Assembly (NCBI GenBank): GCA_934272745.1 | Contig: CAKQSI010000031.1 | Coordinates: 1 to 23,702, forward strand | Reading direction: 5' to 3' | DNA length: 23,702 bases | Source of the DNA: an uncultured Clostridia bacterium | GTDB taxonomy: Bacteria > Bacillota > Clostridia > Christensenellales > Borkfalkiaceae | In this document: in pieces, positions 14,509-22,327 of the stretch | Layout: each line of letters starts with the position of its first letter | Numbering within the stretch: position 1 is the first letter of the stretch | Translations under genes and position numbers: made by a program | Notes under the pieces: generated by a model | Seen by the model: the letters and a program-made list of their open reading frames with translations, nothing else | Told to the model about the DNA's origin: nothing | Database searches by the model: none

Positions 14509-16670
14509 TCGTGTTCGGTGCGCTTTAAAATATCCAGCTGCACTTCGCGGTCGAGGTGAACGTAGTAGGCGGAAAAACCCGAAACCCGGACGACGAGATT
14601 CTGATAATTTTCCGGGTGCTTCATCGCGTCTTTTAATACCTCGCGGGAAACCGAGTTGATCTGCATTTCCTGCCCGCCCTTTTCCATATATACTTTGATA
14701 AGCGCACATACCTTTTTGCGGTTTTCGGGATCATTCAGCATAGCGGGGGAAAATTTCTGGTTGAGCACCGTCCCGCAGGAAACCAGCCGATAATCGGGCT
14801 TGGTGGTGGAATTGACCACCGCGGTCACCCCTTCGCGATCCATGCCGTGCATGGGGGAAGCGGCGTCCGAAACCGGTTCTTTTGCCTTTCTGCCGTCCGG
14901 CGTGGCGGCAATTTCCAGACCCGCCGAAATATTCTGAATATTGGAAGCGATGGCGGAATAGACCGGTCCGCCGTCCCGCGTGCGGTACTTGGAAACCAGA
15001 CGGTTCATTTCTTCCACGTACCACACGGCGTAACGATCGACAAACTCGTCGTCGTTGCCGTATTTGGGCGCGGCAAGCATTGCCCTTTGCATTTCTTCAT
15101 ACCCCTGAAAATTTGCCGCGATAGCGTTTCTGACCTCTTCCAGCGTATATTTTTTCTGCCGGTACACCAAAAGGTCGATAGCGGCAAGACTGTCGGCTAC
15201 CGTTGCGATGCCCATACAGCCCGCGCCGTGGGCGGAAGGGTAAATCGTTCCGCCGTCCCGCACGTCTTTCGCCCTGCCGATGCAGTCGTCCAGAAACGCC
15301 GAGAGAAAGGGCTGCGCGTAGTTTTCGGTGTTATAACGGTCGTTTTCGTTGTTAAAGTACGCCATGTACGCCGCCATGCCGTATTCCAGTTGTTTGTGGA
15401 ATTCCGCCATGAAGTCGTCCATAGTCGTAAGTTCTTCCGGCGGGCGGGAAGGAAGCCCGATATACTCCTGATTTATCAGCGTTTTCCCGTTGAAAAATAC
15501 CGGCTCGAAATACATCGGCACGTTGAACCTGCCGTCCGACCACGGGACCTGCTTGCCGGAAATATAGTTTTCGATGCAGCCGACGAAGCAATAATCGTTG
15601 ACGTCCTCGGGTTTATACCCGTGGCGGGCGAGCGCGGGAATATTCACGTCGTCGTTCATCAGCGCAGGATAGCCCAACCCTGTTGCGATGACCTTCAGAC
15701 ATTCGTCCAAAAAGCGGTCGGGCATGCCCTTGTGCAGGCGCGCGGAAAGGTTGGGACCGGGAATATTGGCGCGGCGGACGGCTTCCAGCACGCAAAAACT
15801 CAAGGGGTTGATCCCCTCTTTACCGTCCGGCGTAATACCGCCGATGCAGATATTCACGGTGTCGTCCCCGCCGAAATAGCGGTGTTCGCCGATCTTTAAA
15901 AAGGTTGCGGCAAGCAGGCGAGTCGCCTCTTCTTCGGTAAGGATACCGGTTGCAAGATCGCTTTCAAAAAGCGGGAACAGATACTGATCGATCCGCCCCA
16001 GCGCCATGGCGTTTTTCCCTTCCATCACGAAAGCGATATAGGTCAGAAACACCAGTTGCAGTCCCTGACGGAAGGTTTTGGGGGCGCTTTCGGTAAGCGC
16101 CAGAAGGTCGTTTTTCATCGCGGCAAAGCGCGCTTTGTCCGCTTGCGTTTTCGCTTCCTTTTCCCGCGCGGCGGCGGAAGCCGCGTACGCCCGCACCATA
16201 TCCGAAAAACCGTTTAAGGTGATTTCCACCGCGGTCAGAAAACGCTGCGACTTTTCGTCCGGGTGCCGGGCTCTGCTTGCTTCTGTTTTCGCAAAAAGTC
16301 CGGGCAATCCGATTTTTGTCAGCGTGCGATAATCGGGCGCCACGTGGTCGGCGTTGGTGATAAAGTGCGTGAACCCGTAAGAAAAGAAGTCGTGATCGGC
16401 GACTTTGCGCTCGGTTTCGGTAAAGGAATCCGAAAACACGCCGCGGATGGAGCCTGCGACAAGGTCGCTTTCGTACACGTACGCGGGGGCGCTGCGGAAA
16501 AGATTTGCCGTGCCGTACGCCTTTGCAAGAATGGGTTTTTCCGCGTAATGCGCGCGGTGACCGAGATAAAGATACACGCGGCTTGCGGGCGCGCCTGCGG
16601 GTTTCTGCCGCAATTCCCGCCGCAAATTTTCGGTCTGGTCGGAAATTTGATCCGGTCTGTTTTCTTTCAT
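14493..16670 (-). CDS. Glycyl radical enzyme of unknown substrate (pyruvate formate-lyase superfamily, GCxE type)
   Basis: A 725-residue enzyme. The C-terminal radical loop RVSGFSAYY places the glycyl radical at Gly698. The active-site cysteine is Cys365 within VGCIENY, with Glu367 as likely base. Other landmarks are HVAPDY (109-114), GRIDQYLFP, ANIPGPNLSARLHKG (301-315) and PDGRKAKEPVSD (591-602). True pyruvate formate-lyase has Cys-Cys here and lacks this Glu, so that activity is unlikely. The GCxE arrangement is that of dehydratases, C-N and C-S lyases and some decarboxylases. It is shorter than most (usually about 750-850) through a reduced N terminus. GAGGAGG precedes the ATG. Partners are the activase, a zinc alcohol dehydrogenase and a divergent AraC regulator. 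No microcompartment gene is present. Confidence 0.93.
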   Translation of the reverse strand: MKENRPDQISDQTENLRRELRQKPAGAPASRVYLYLGHRAHYAEKPILAKAYGTANLFRSAPAYVYESDLVAGSIRGVFSDSFTETERKVADHDFFSYGFTHFITNADHVAPDYRTLTKIGLPGLFAKTEASRARHPDEKSQRFLTAVEITLNGFSDMVRAYAASAAAREKEAKTQADKARFAAMKNDLLALTESAPKTFRQGLQLVFLTYIAFVMEGKNAMALGRIDQYLFPLFESDLATGILTEEEATRLLAATFLKIGEHRYFGGDDTVNICIGGITPDGKEGINPLSFCVLEAVRRANIPGPNLSARLHKGMPDRFLDECLKVIATGLGYPALMNDDVNIPALARHGYKPEDVNDYCFVGCIENYISGKQVPWSDGRFNVPMYFEPVFFNGKTLINQEYIGLPSRPPEELTTMDDFMAEFHKQLEYGMAAYMAYFNNENDRYNTENYAQPFLSAFLDDCIGRAKDVRDGGTIYPSAHGAGCMGIATVADSLAAIDLLVYRQKKYTLEEVRNAIAANFQGYEEMQRAMLAAPKYGNDDEFVDRYAVWYVEEMNRLVSKYRTRDGGPVYSAIASNIQNISAGLEIAATPDGRKAKEPVSDAASPMHGMDREGVTAVVNSTTKPDYRLVSCGTVLNQKFSPAMLNDPENRKKVCALIKVYMEKGGQEMQINSVSREVLKDAMKHPENYQNLVVRVSGFSAYYVHLDREVQLDILKRTEHDGKNA

Positions 16671-16843
16671 ATTTTCCTCCTCTTCCTTGCGGGTCAGGAA
16701 ATCGCTTCTAAGGCGCCTTTACCGTTAGACCGTTTGCCCGGCGCCTTTACCTCACGAAAATGCAGGCTTCTTTGCGAAATAAAAATTGACTATCCGTAAG
16801 CCTGCGTCCGGTCTGCGTTTCCCCGGCGGAAGATTCTGTCCTT

Positions 16844-16872
16844 ATATTAGCAAAGGAAAAGAAAAAAGGCAA
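16844..16872 (-). promoter_or_regulatory. Probable promoter of the glycyl radical operon
   Basis: On the minus strand TTGCCT (16867-16872), 17 nt and TAATAT (16844-16849). The match is moderate, as expected for a promoter that needs an activator. It lies some 170 nt before the start codon and about 60 nt from the divergent araC-type promoter. In the shared region ACGAT occurs at 16876-16880 and 16895-16899, a possible but weak operator pair. Confidence 0.45.
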
Positions 16873-16924
16873 TGCACGATCCTGATAAATCTGGACGATT
16901 ATGAGGTGAATTTCAATTTTTCGA

Positions 16925-16953
16925 TTGCGCTTTTCGAGCAAATTCGTTATAAT
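16925..16953 (+). promoter_or_regulatory. Probable promoter of the AraC-type regulator gene
   Basis: TTGCGC (16925-16930), 17 nt and a perfect TATAAT (16948-16953) on the plus strand, about 110 nt before the start codon. It is divergent from the glycyl radical operon promoter. Confidence 0.6.
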
Positions 16954-17065
16954 CGTGCTGTAAAACCCCGACAAACGGGTCCGGTTTCGGTTCCACGCCC
17001 AAAAACGGAAAAACCGCGCCGCACCCGGGCAGAAAGCGCGCTTCCGCCAAAAAATAAGGAGAAAA

Positions 17066-17998
17066 ATGAAAATGACGACACATACTTACCTTTTATCCTC
17101 CCTCCCCAAAGTCTGTTTCGCGCATTTCTATTCTACCGACAAGTACGAAATGCACTTTCCGAAAACCGATAATTTTATGGAAATTACCTACCTTACGGAG
17201 GGCGACATTTTCGAACAAAAGAACGGGAAAACGACTACCGTTCCCGAAAAATCGGTCAAAATCGACTTTCGCGACGCCAACGAATCCGCATTTGCCCGCG
17301 GCAGGCAAAGCCATTTCACGGTGGGCTTTATTGCAGACATCAAAAAAGTGGAGGATTCTGCGGTTTCTGCCGGCGCTTTGCCCCCTGTGGAAGACGGAAC
17401 GCGTTCTCAAGCGAAAAGCGCCTTCGCCGCGGGAGAAAACAATACGTTCCGCTCCCCCGAAGCCCCCGGATTTTGCAGCCTGCAATTCGAGTTGCCGGAT
17501 TATCTCCCCGCCCCGGAAAGCGATAAACTGCGCGAAAAGATCCGCGCCATCGTGGAAGAATATACCGTGGAGCGCAAAACCACACTGAAAATCGCGACGA
17601 TGATTCTTTCGGTTTTGACCGATTTAGACGCAACGTGTCGCAAAAATCGGTACCTGAACTACGGTGAAGAACGCTATGCCGAACTTTGCAAACGCTTCGT
17701 CGCCGCGCATATCGAAGAAAAAATTTCCGTTCCCGAAATTGCCGGAAGCGTCGGCTTGAGCGTGGGATATTTAAGCGGCGTTTTCAAACGGGTCACCGGG
17801 CAGACCATCGTCGAATACGTCAACGCTTCCAAACTCCGTCTGGCGGAAGAGTTGGTCGTCTCCAAAGGCTTGTCCGTCAAAAAAGCGAGCGAAGCCTGCG
17901 GATTTTCGGACGCGAACTACCTTTCCCGCCTGTACAAAAAGCACTACGGAAAAACGCTGAAAACACAGTGCGGCGCAAAAAAAACAAGCGGAAGATAA
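17066..17998 (+). CDS. AraC family transcriptional regulator
   Basis: A 310-residue regulator and the only plus-strand gene found. The N-terminal part looks like a cupin-type sensor domain. The C-terminal about 100 residues hold the two helix-turn-helix units: one around 219-240 (KISVPEIAGSVGLSVGYLSGVFK) and one around 268-291, with the family signature ACGFSDANYLSRLYKKHYG. Residues about 95-136 form a hydrophilic, low-complexity insertion within the sensor domain. AAGGAG precedes the ATG at 17066. Being transcribed away from the glycyl radical operon, it most likely activates that operon in response to its substrate and may also control itself. The effector is unknown. Confidence 0.9.
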   Translation: MKMTTHTYLLSSLPKVCFAHFYSTDKYEMHFPKTDNFMEITYLTEGDIFEQKNGKTTTVPEKSVKIDFRDANESAFARGRQSHFTVGFIADIKKVEDSAVSAGALPPVEDGTRSQAKSAFAAGENNTFRSPEAPGFCSLQFELPDYLPAPESDKLREKIRAIVEEYTVERKTTLKIATMILSVLTDLDATCRKNRYLNYGEERYAELCKRFVAAHIEEKISVPEIAGSVGLSVGYLSGVFKRVTGQTIVEYVNASKLRLAEELVVSKGLSVKKASEACGFSDANYLSRLYKKHYGKTLKTQCGAKKTSGR

Positions 17999-18156
17999 GA
18001 CGATCCCTCTCCTCTGCCTTTCTGTAAAATAATGATATTTTCCCAACCTTTTACGGAAACGATGAAAAATCTTTTCTCTCTGAGTTTTACCGCGTTGAAC
18101 GATTCCCTTTACCACTTCAGCGTTAAACGGGCGAAAATCTTCTTTAAAAATACGGC

Positions 18157-18192
18157 AAGCCGCCCGGGTGCAAAGCACCCGGGCGGCTTTTT
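18157..18192 (+). terminator. Terminator of the AraC-type regulator gene
   Basis: A perfect 15-bp stem (18157-18171 with 18175-18189) closes an AAA loop and runs into TTTTTCTTTCG on the plus strand. It lies about 160 nt past the stop codon. Nothing else is seen in 17999-18156. Confidence 0.85.
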
Positions 18193-18430
18193 CTTTCGTA
18201 TGGCGCAGGTTCTTGGCGCGCTTTTGCCGTAGCCGCACGATCGTGCGATTCGGAAAACAAATGCGTTCATCCCAAAACCTGCGCGTTTGTGCCGCAAATT
18301 CGTGCGCTTATAGCGCAGTTTTACGGCGCGCATTGCCGCCGATTCGCGCGTTTACGTTGCAAATAGCGGCATACTTTTGCCGAACGGTCCGGCTTTTACC
18401 GCAGCCGCAGCAACCTGCTACGCTTTACGG
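18193..18430. other. Non-coding stretch with degenerate repeats and a 14-bp palindrome
   Basis: No gene is supported here. CGCACGATCGTGCG (18234-18247) is a perfect 14-bp palindrome. From about 18280 to 18400 a loose pattern of GCGCG and TTTT/CCGC blocks recurs about every 20 bp, including a TGCGCT/AGCGCA hairpin near 18303. No T-tract marks a terminator for the minus-strand gene ending at 18431. Confidence 0.4.
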
Positions 18431-18577
18431 TCAGTCTTCGTAATGGCAGTCGGAGTAAGCCGTCGGCGGGAAGGTATCGCCCTCGTTCATATAAACGTGG
18501 TTGATCTCTCTTCCTTCGCTGTTGACGACTTTGTAGTTGCCCGTCTTGGGGGCGTTTTCACCCGAATTAAATCTCAT
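18431..18577 (-). CDS. YjzC-family small protein
   Basis: A 48-residue protein (MRFNSGENAPKTGNYK..., ending YSDCHYED) resembling the YjzC family: a short F/N-x-G-x-x-AP-x-x-G-x-Y start, then a basic-polar middle and EGDTFPPT. The function of the family is not known to me. The start at 18577 is set by AGGAGG 8 nt upstream. The frame is open for 21 codons before it but without a ribosome binding site. CATACTGT just upstream (minus strand, about 18607-18614) resembles a SigE -10 box, but the -35 match is poor. It lies 139 nt behind glmS in the same direction. Confidence 0.8.
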   Translation of the reverse strand: MRFNSGENAPKTGNYKVVNSEGREINHVYMNEGDTFPPTAYSDCHYED

Positions 18578-18716
18578 TCTCGTTACCTCCTGAGCAAATA
18601 CAGTATGGGCAGAAAAACGCGCCGTATACGCGCCGCGCAAATTTTTTTCAGGAATTTTCGCTTCTTTCAGCCAAGCCGCAGAATTTCAACCGGGGCGCCC
18701 GCCCAAAGAAACGATT

Positions 18717-20465
18717 CTATTCCACCGTAACCGACTTTGCAAGATTTTGCGGCCGGTCGGGGTTCCGCCCGCAAAAAACCGCCGCGTGGTACGCCAGAAG
18801 TTGCAACGGAATCGCCGCCGGGACGGGCAGCGCCGCTTCCTCCGCCGCCGGCAGGGGAACCACTTCCGCGCCGCCCCAGGAAGCGGCGACGAACGGTGTG
18901 ATTACGGTAACTTCCGCCCCGCGGCAAGCCACCTCGTGCACCGCGTTTTCCATCTTTTTCAGCAGGTCTTTCTGCGTGCAGATCGCGACGACCGGCACGC
19001 CGCGCCCGACGAGCGCCAGCGTTCCGTGCTTGAGTTCTCCCGCCGCGTACCCCTCCGAAAACAGGCGAGAAACCTCCTTCAGTTTTAAACTGCCCTCCAA
19101 AGCGAGCGGATAATCGAACCCCCGCCCGATGAAAAATACCGCTTTTTTACGCGCAATTCTCCGCGCGAGATCCCGCATCTGTTCTTCTTTCCGCAATGAA
19201 AAAAGGCAAAGATCGGGCAACTTCTGCAAGCCGAAATCCTGTCCGGAAAGCCATTCCGCCACCTTTAAAAACGCCGCCTGCTGCGCGGAAAAAGTCTTGG
19301 TCGCCGCCACGCCGATCTCCGTCCCCGCACTCGTCAGAACACACGCGTCGCACAGTTCGGCAAGCGAAGAAAGGGGCGTATTCGTCAGCGCGATCACGCT
19401 TGCCCCGGCAGTTTTCAGCGCTTTTGCGGCGACGAGCGTATCCGCCGTTTCCCCGCTTTGCGACACCGCGACATACACCGCGCCGTCGTCCCGCCGCACC
19501 TTACCCGCCGCAAGTTCGGAGGCAAGGCGCACTTCCGAAAACAGCGCGGCGTACCGCTCCAAAAGCGCCGCGCCGAACAGCGCCGCGTGATACGCCGTCC
19601 CGCAACCAAATAAAACCACGCGCGTCTTCCCCGCAAAAAAAGGCAGAATTTTCCCTTTTTCTTTTTCGTCCAGTCCCTTCACCGTTTCTTTGACGGCAAT
19701 CGGGATCTGCTCGGTTTCCGCACGCATATGGTACGGAAAACGGTGGGACGTCCCCTGAAAATCGTGCATTTCCACCCGGCGGATTTCTTTTTGAATCTCC
19801 TTTCCGCCCCTGAAAAACCGCGCCCCGTCCGGGAAAAGCAGCGCGCCCTCTCCGTCCGAAAGCAGCGCTGCGTTTTTGGTCAGCGGCAACAATGCGGGGA
19901 TATCGCTGGAAAGCACCCTGCCGCCGCCTTCAATAAACCCCACGCAAAGCGGACTGCCTTTGCGACAGCAAGCGATTTTTTCCGGTTCCTCGCAGGAAAT
20001 TGCCGCCACGGCAAAGGCTCCGCGCAGCAGTTTCACGGTGGAAAACAGCGCCGAAAGCAGCCCTTCGCCCCGCCGCTCGTTCATCAACGCGGCGATCACT
20101 TCGCTGTCCGTTTCCGACGAAAACCGGACGCCTTTTTGTAAAAGTGCGGTCTTGAGTTCCGCAAAATTTTCGATGATGCCGTTATGTACGACGGTAAACG
20201 CGCCGTGGCGGAAAGGGTGCGCATTTTTTTCGGAAACGCCGCCGTGCGTCGCCCACCGGGTATGCCCGATACCGCATTTCCCGGGAAGGCTTGCCGCTTC
20301 CGGAAGCGTTTCGATACTCCCCACCCCTTTACAAATTTTCGTATCTTTGCCGTCCGTCACCGCCACTCCGGAAGAATCGTACCCCCGGTAAGTCAGTCTT
20401 TTTAGTCCTGCTACCAAAATCGGAGCGGCGTTTTCCCGCCCCGTGTATCCGAAAATCCCGCACAT
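18717..20465 (-). CDS. glmS: Glutamine--fructose-6-phosphate aminotransferase (isomerising)
   Basis: A 582-residue enzyme that makes glucosamine-6-phosphate from fructose-6-phosphate and glutamine, the first step toward UDP-GlcNAc. It begins MCGIFGYTGR, with Cys2 as the N-terminal nucleophile after Met removal, then LTYRGYDSSG, GHTRWATHG and the two SIS sugar-binding domains (GCGTAYHAAL, SQSGETADT, GRGFDYPLALEGSLKLKE). It closes with DRPQNLAKSVTVE, the expected C terminus. The length is slightly under the usual 600-610. AAGGAGG lies 4 nt before this ATG. A start 9 codons upstream is possible by frame but would hide Cys2. It lies 42 nt behind glmM, so the glmS ribozyme common in Firmicutes cannot fit between them. 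Confidence 0.98.
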   Translation of the reverse strand: MCGIFGYTGRENAAPILVAGLKRLTYRGYDSSGVAVTDGKDTKICKGVGSIETLPEAASLPGKCGIGHTRWATHGGVSEKNAHPFRHGAFTVVHNGIIENFAELKTALLQKGVRFSSETDSEVIAALMNERRGEGLLSALFSTVKLLRGAFAVAAISCEEPEKIACCRKGSPLCVGFIEGGGRVLSSDIPALLPLTKNAALLSDGEGALLFPDGARFFRGGKEIQKEIRRVEMHDFQGTSHRFPYHMRAETEQIPIAVKETVKGLDEKEKGKILPFFAGKTRVVLFGCGTAYHAALFGAALLERYAALFSEVRLASELAAGKVRRDDGAVYVAVSQSGETADTLVAAKALKTAGASVIALTNTPLSSLAELCDACVLTSAGTEIGVAATKTFSAQQAAFLKVAEWLSGQDFGLQKLPDLCLFSLRKEEQMRDLARRIARKKAVFFIGRGFDYPLALEGSLKLKEVSRLFSEGYAAGELKHGTLALVGRGVPVVAICTQKDLLKKMENAVHEVACRGAEVTVITPFVAASWGGAEVVPLPAAEEAALPVPAAIPLQLLAYHAAVFCGRNPDRPQNLAKSVTVE

Positions 20466-20507
20466 TTTTCCTCCTTTTTTCGGCGAAAGCATCCCTTTTA
20501 CAAGGCG

Positions 20508-22202
20508 CTACGTTATGATTCCGCGATTTTGCAAAGTTTCGGCGACCCGCGCGACGATTTTTTCCGGCAATTCCCCGTTTTCGCTTTCCGCATAAACGCG
20601 AATAACCGGTTCCGTACCCGATTTTCGCAGCACGGCGCGGCAGGTTTCGTCCCCTTCGCCGCCGACGATCGCAGCGCCGATTTTCTGCAGTTCCTCGTCC
20701 GAAATCTCCTTTGTTTTTCGCAAGGCAGCAGAAGCGGAGGGGTATTTTTTATACCCGGGGCAGGCAAAGAACGCCGCCCCTGCTTTCCGGTAAAACGCGG
20801 CAACCCTTAGCGCGGCAAGAACGCCGTCCCCGGTAATCATTTCGGGAAACAGCAGAATATGCCCCGCTGTTTCCGCACCGACGGTCGCCCCGGTTCGTTT
20901 CATCAGATCCGCCACCTTTCGGTCGCCCACCGCCGAACGAAAAAACTCCGTGCCGGACCCCTGCAAGGCGCGCGCAACGCCGCCGTTGGTCAACACCGTG
21001 CCGACGGCTTTTTTCGCGGCAAGCGCGCGGGACAAAAACACCAAAAGATCGTCTCCGTCAAAAATTTTTCCGTCGCCGTCACAACAAACGACGCGGTCGC
21101 CGTCCCCGTCGAACGCAAACCCGATATCGGCGCCCGTAAGGCGGGTAAACGCGGAAATTCGCTCGGAATGCGTAGCGCCGCAACCGTCGTTGATCGCCGT
21201 TCCGGGCACTCCGCCCGTCACAGACACGCGCGCGCCGCGGCTTAAAAAGGCGCTTTCCGCAAAGCCGTTCGTACTGCCGCCGGCAAGGTCGAGCGCAATC
21301 TTCAGTCCGGAAAGATCGCCTTTGACCCCTTCGGCAAGCGGAACGGAGCAAAGCCGGAAACGGTACGATTCCCGCAAGCGGAAGGCTTCGGAAAGACCGC
21401 TCTCGGAAAAGTCGGCTTGAAATAGGGCGGTCTTAAAGAGGAGATTTTGCGGAAAAGTACTTTCCGCCGGATTTGTCTGCAGGTTTTCCCCGTCCGCTGA
21501 ATTTTTTTGCAGGGTTTTCTCTCCAGGCAAATCCATCTGCAGGTTTTCTTCTCCCGGCAAAACTGTTTGCAAGTTTTCTTCTCCCGGCAAATCCGGTTGC
21601 GGGCTTTCCCCTTTCCGCGGCTGCGTTTGCAGGGTTTCTTCTCCCGCCGAATTTTTTTGCCGGGTTTTCTCTCCCGGCAAATCTATCTGCAGGTTTTCTT
21701 CTCCCGGCAAAACTGTTTGCAAGTTTTCTTCTCCCGGCAAATCCGGTTGCGGGCTTTCCCCTTTCCGCGGCTCCGTTTGCAAACTTTTCTTTTCCTGCGG
21801 CCCCTCACGCAATAAAGCCGAAAGCAGGGTTTCGGTTTCCTTTTCCTCCGCCGCCGAAAATTTGGTTCCGCCCGCGGAAAAAAACTTCAGTCCGTTATAC
21901 TCCTTGGGGTTGTGCGACGCGCTGACGACCACGCCGAAATCCGCCCCGCTTTGCGGCATGCAAAAAGACAGCCCGGGCGTCGGCAGAACGCCGAGATCAA
22001 GACAGATTCCGCCGCCCGCCCTGACCCCGCGCAGAAACGCCGCCGCAAGTACCGGACCGCTCGGTCTGGTATCCCGCGCAAGCAAAACCGTCGGGTTCTT
22101 TTTATATAGGCACAACGCGCGCCCCGCAAAGTAACAAAGCCGCGGCGTTATTTCCACTCCAAAAACGCCGCGGATTCCGTCCGTTCCGAAACAAGTATTC
22201 AT
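20508..22202 (-). CDS. glmM: Phosphoglucosamine mutase with a large tandem-repeat insertion
   Basis: A 564-residue enzyme converting glucosamine-6-phosphate to glucosamine-1-phosphate. Every catalytic landmark is kept: FGTDGIRG (5-12), phosphoserine loop SASHNP (Ser96 catalytic), metal loop DGDGDR (365-370), sugar-specificity segment GAETAGHI and phosphate site RKSGTEPVIR. The family is usually about 450 residues. The excess is an insertion of about 110 residues (141-250), eleven 10-residue units with a core near LPGEENLQ, between the end of domain 1 (ETETLLSALL) and the first strand of domain 2 (LSGLKIALDLAGG). The reading frame is unbroken, so the protein is probably active, with a disordered acidic loop. 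No ribosome binding site precedes the ATG. glmS follows at 42 nt. Confidence 0.95.
   Translation of the reverse strand: MNTCFGTDGIRGVFGVEITPRLCYFAGRALCLYKKNPTVLLARDTRPSGPVLAAAFLRGVRAGGGICLDLGVLPTPGLSFCMPQSGADFGVVVSASHNPKEYNGLKFFSAGGTKFSAAEEKETETLLSALLREGPQEKKSLQTEPRKGESPQPDLPGEENLQTVLPGEENLQIDLPGEKTRQKNSAGEETLQTQPRKGESPQPDLPGEENLQTVLPGEENLQMDLPGEKTLQKNSADGENLQTNPAESTFPQNLLFKTALFQADFSESGLSEAFRLRESYRFRLCSVPLAEGVKGDLSGLKIALDLAGGSTNGFAESAFLSRGARVSVTGGVPGTAINDGCGATHSERISAFTRLTGADIGFAFDGDGDRVVCCDGDGKIFDGDDLLVFLSRALAAKKAVGTVLTNGGVARALQGSGTEFFRSAVGDRKVADLMKRTGATVGAETAGHILLFPEMITGDGVLAALRVAAFYRKAGAAFFACPGYKKYPSASAALRKTKEISDEELQKIGAAIVGGEGDETCRAVLRKSGTEPVIRVYAESENGELPEKIVARVAETLQNRGIIT
21453..21782 (-). 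repeat. Coding 30-bp repeats (x11) in two 150-bp super-units within glmM
   Basis: Residues 141-250 of GlmM divide exactly into eleven 10-residue units, most starting LQ and containing PGEE/PGEK. Super-unit 1 (codons 141-190, 21633-21782) and super-unit 2 (codons 191-240, 21483-21632) are nearly identical at DNA level with a period of 150 bp. For example, ATTTTTTTGC recurs at 21501 and 21651 on the plus strand. A final unit (21453-21482) is more diverged. All lengths are multiples of three, so gain or loss of units keeps the frame. Confidence 0.97.
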
Positions 22203-22210
22203 GCTAACAA

Positions 22211-22238
22211 TTTATGAACGCGCCGCAATATCTGTGAA
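22211..22238 (-). promoter_or_regulatory. Candidate glmM promoter, near-leaderless
   Basis: On the minus strand TTCACA (22233-22238), 16 nt and CATAAA (22211-22216), only 8 nt before the glmM ATG, which would give a leaderless or almost leaderless mRNA. An alternative, TTTCTA (22250-22255), 17 nt and GATATT (22227-22232), leaves a UTR of about 18 nt, still without a ribosome binding site. Both matches are moderate. Confidence 0.3.
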
Positions 22239-22258
22239 AATTTCTCGCATAGAAAGTT

Positions 22259-22301
22259 CAAAAAAATAAACGGGGCGTACCGAAAAACGTGGGTACGTCC
22301 C
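22259..22301 (-). terminator. Terminator after uppP
   Basis: 22292-22301 and 22272-22281 form a 10-bp stem with one A-C mismatch as minus-strand RNA (10-nt loop), followed by GTTTATTTTTTTG. It lies 27 nt past the uppP stop and separates uppP from glmM. Confidence 0.65.
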
Positions 22302-22327
22302 TTAAAAATCGTGCATTTCAGAAAAAT

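Noticed and set aside
14847..15899. Plus-strand frame of 350 codons opposite the glycyl radical enzyme
   Set aside because: An antisense shadow of a gene with intact catalytic motifs; no ribosome binding site or known fold.
14493..16670. Pyruvate formate-lyase (pflB) call for the glycyl radical enzyme
   Set aside because: The active site reads GCIE with one cysteine rather than Cys-Cys, and the protein resembles the eliminase branch.
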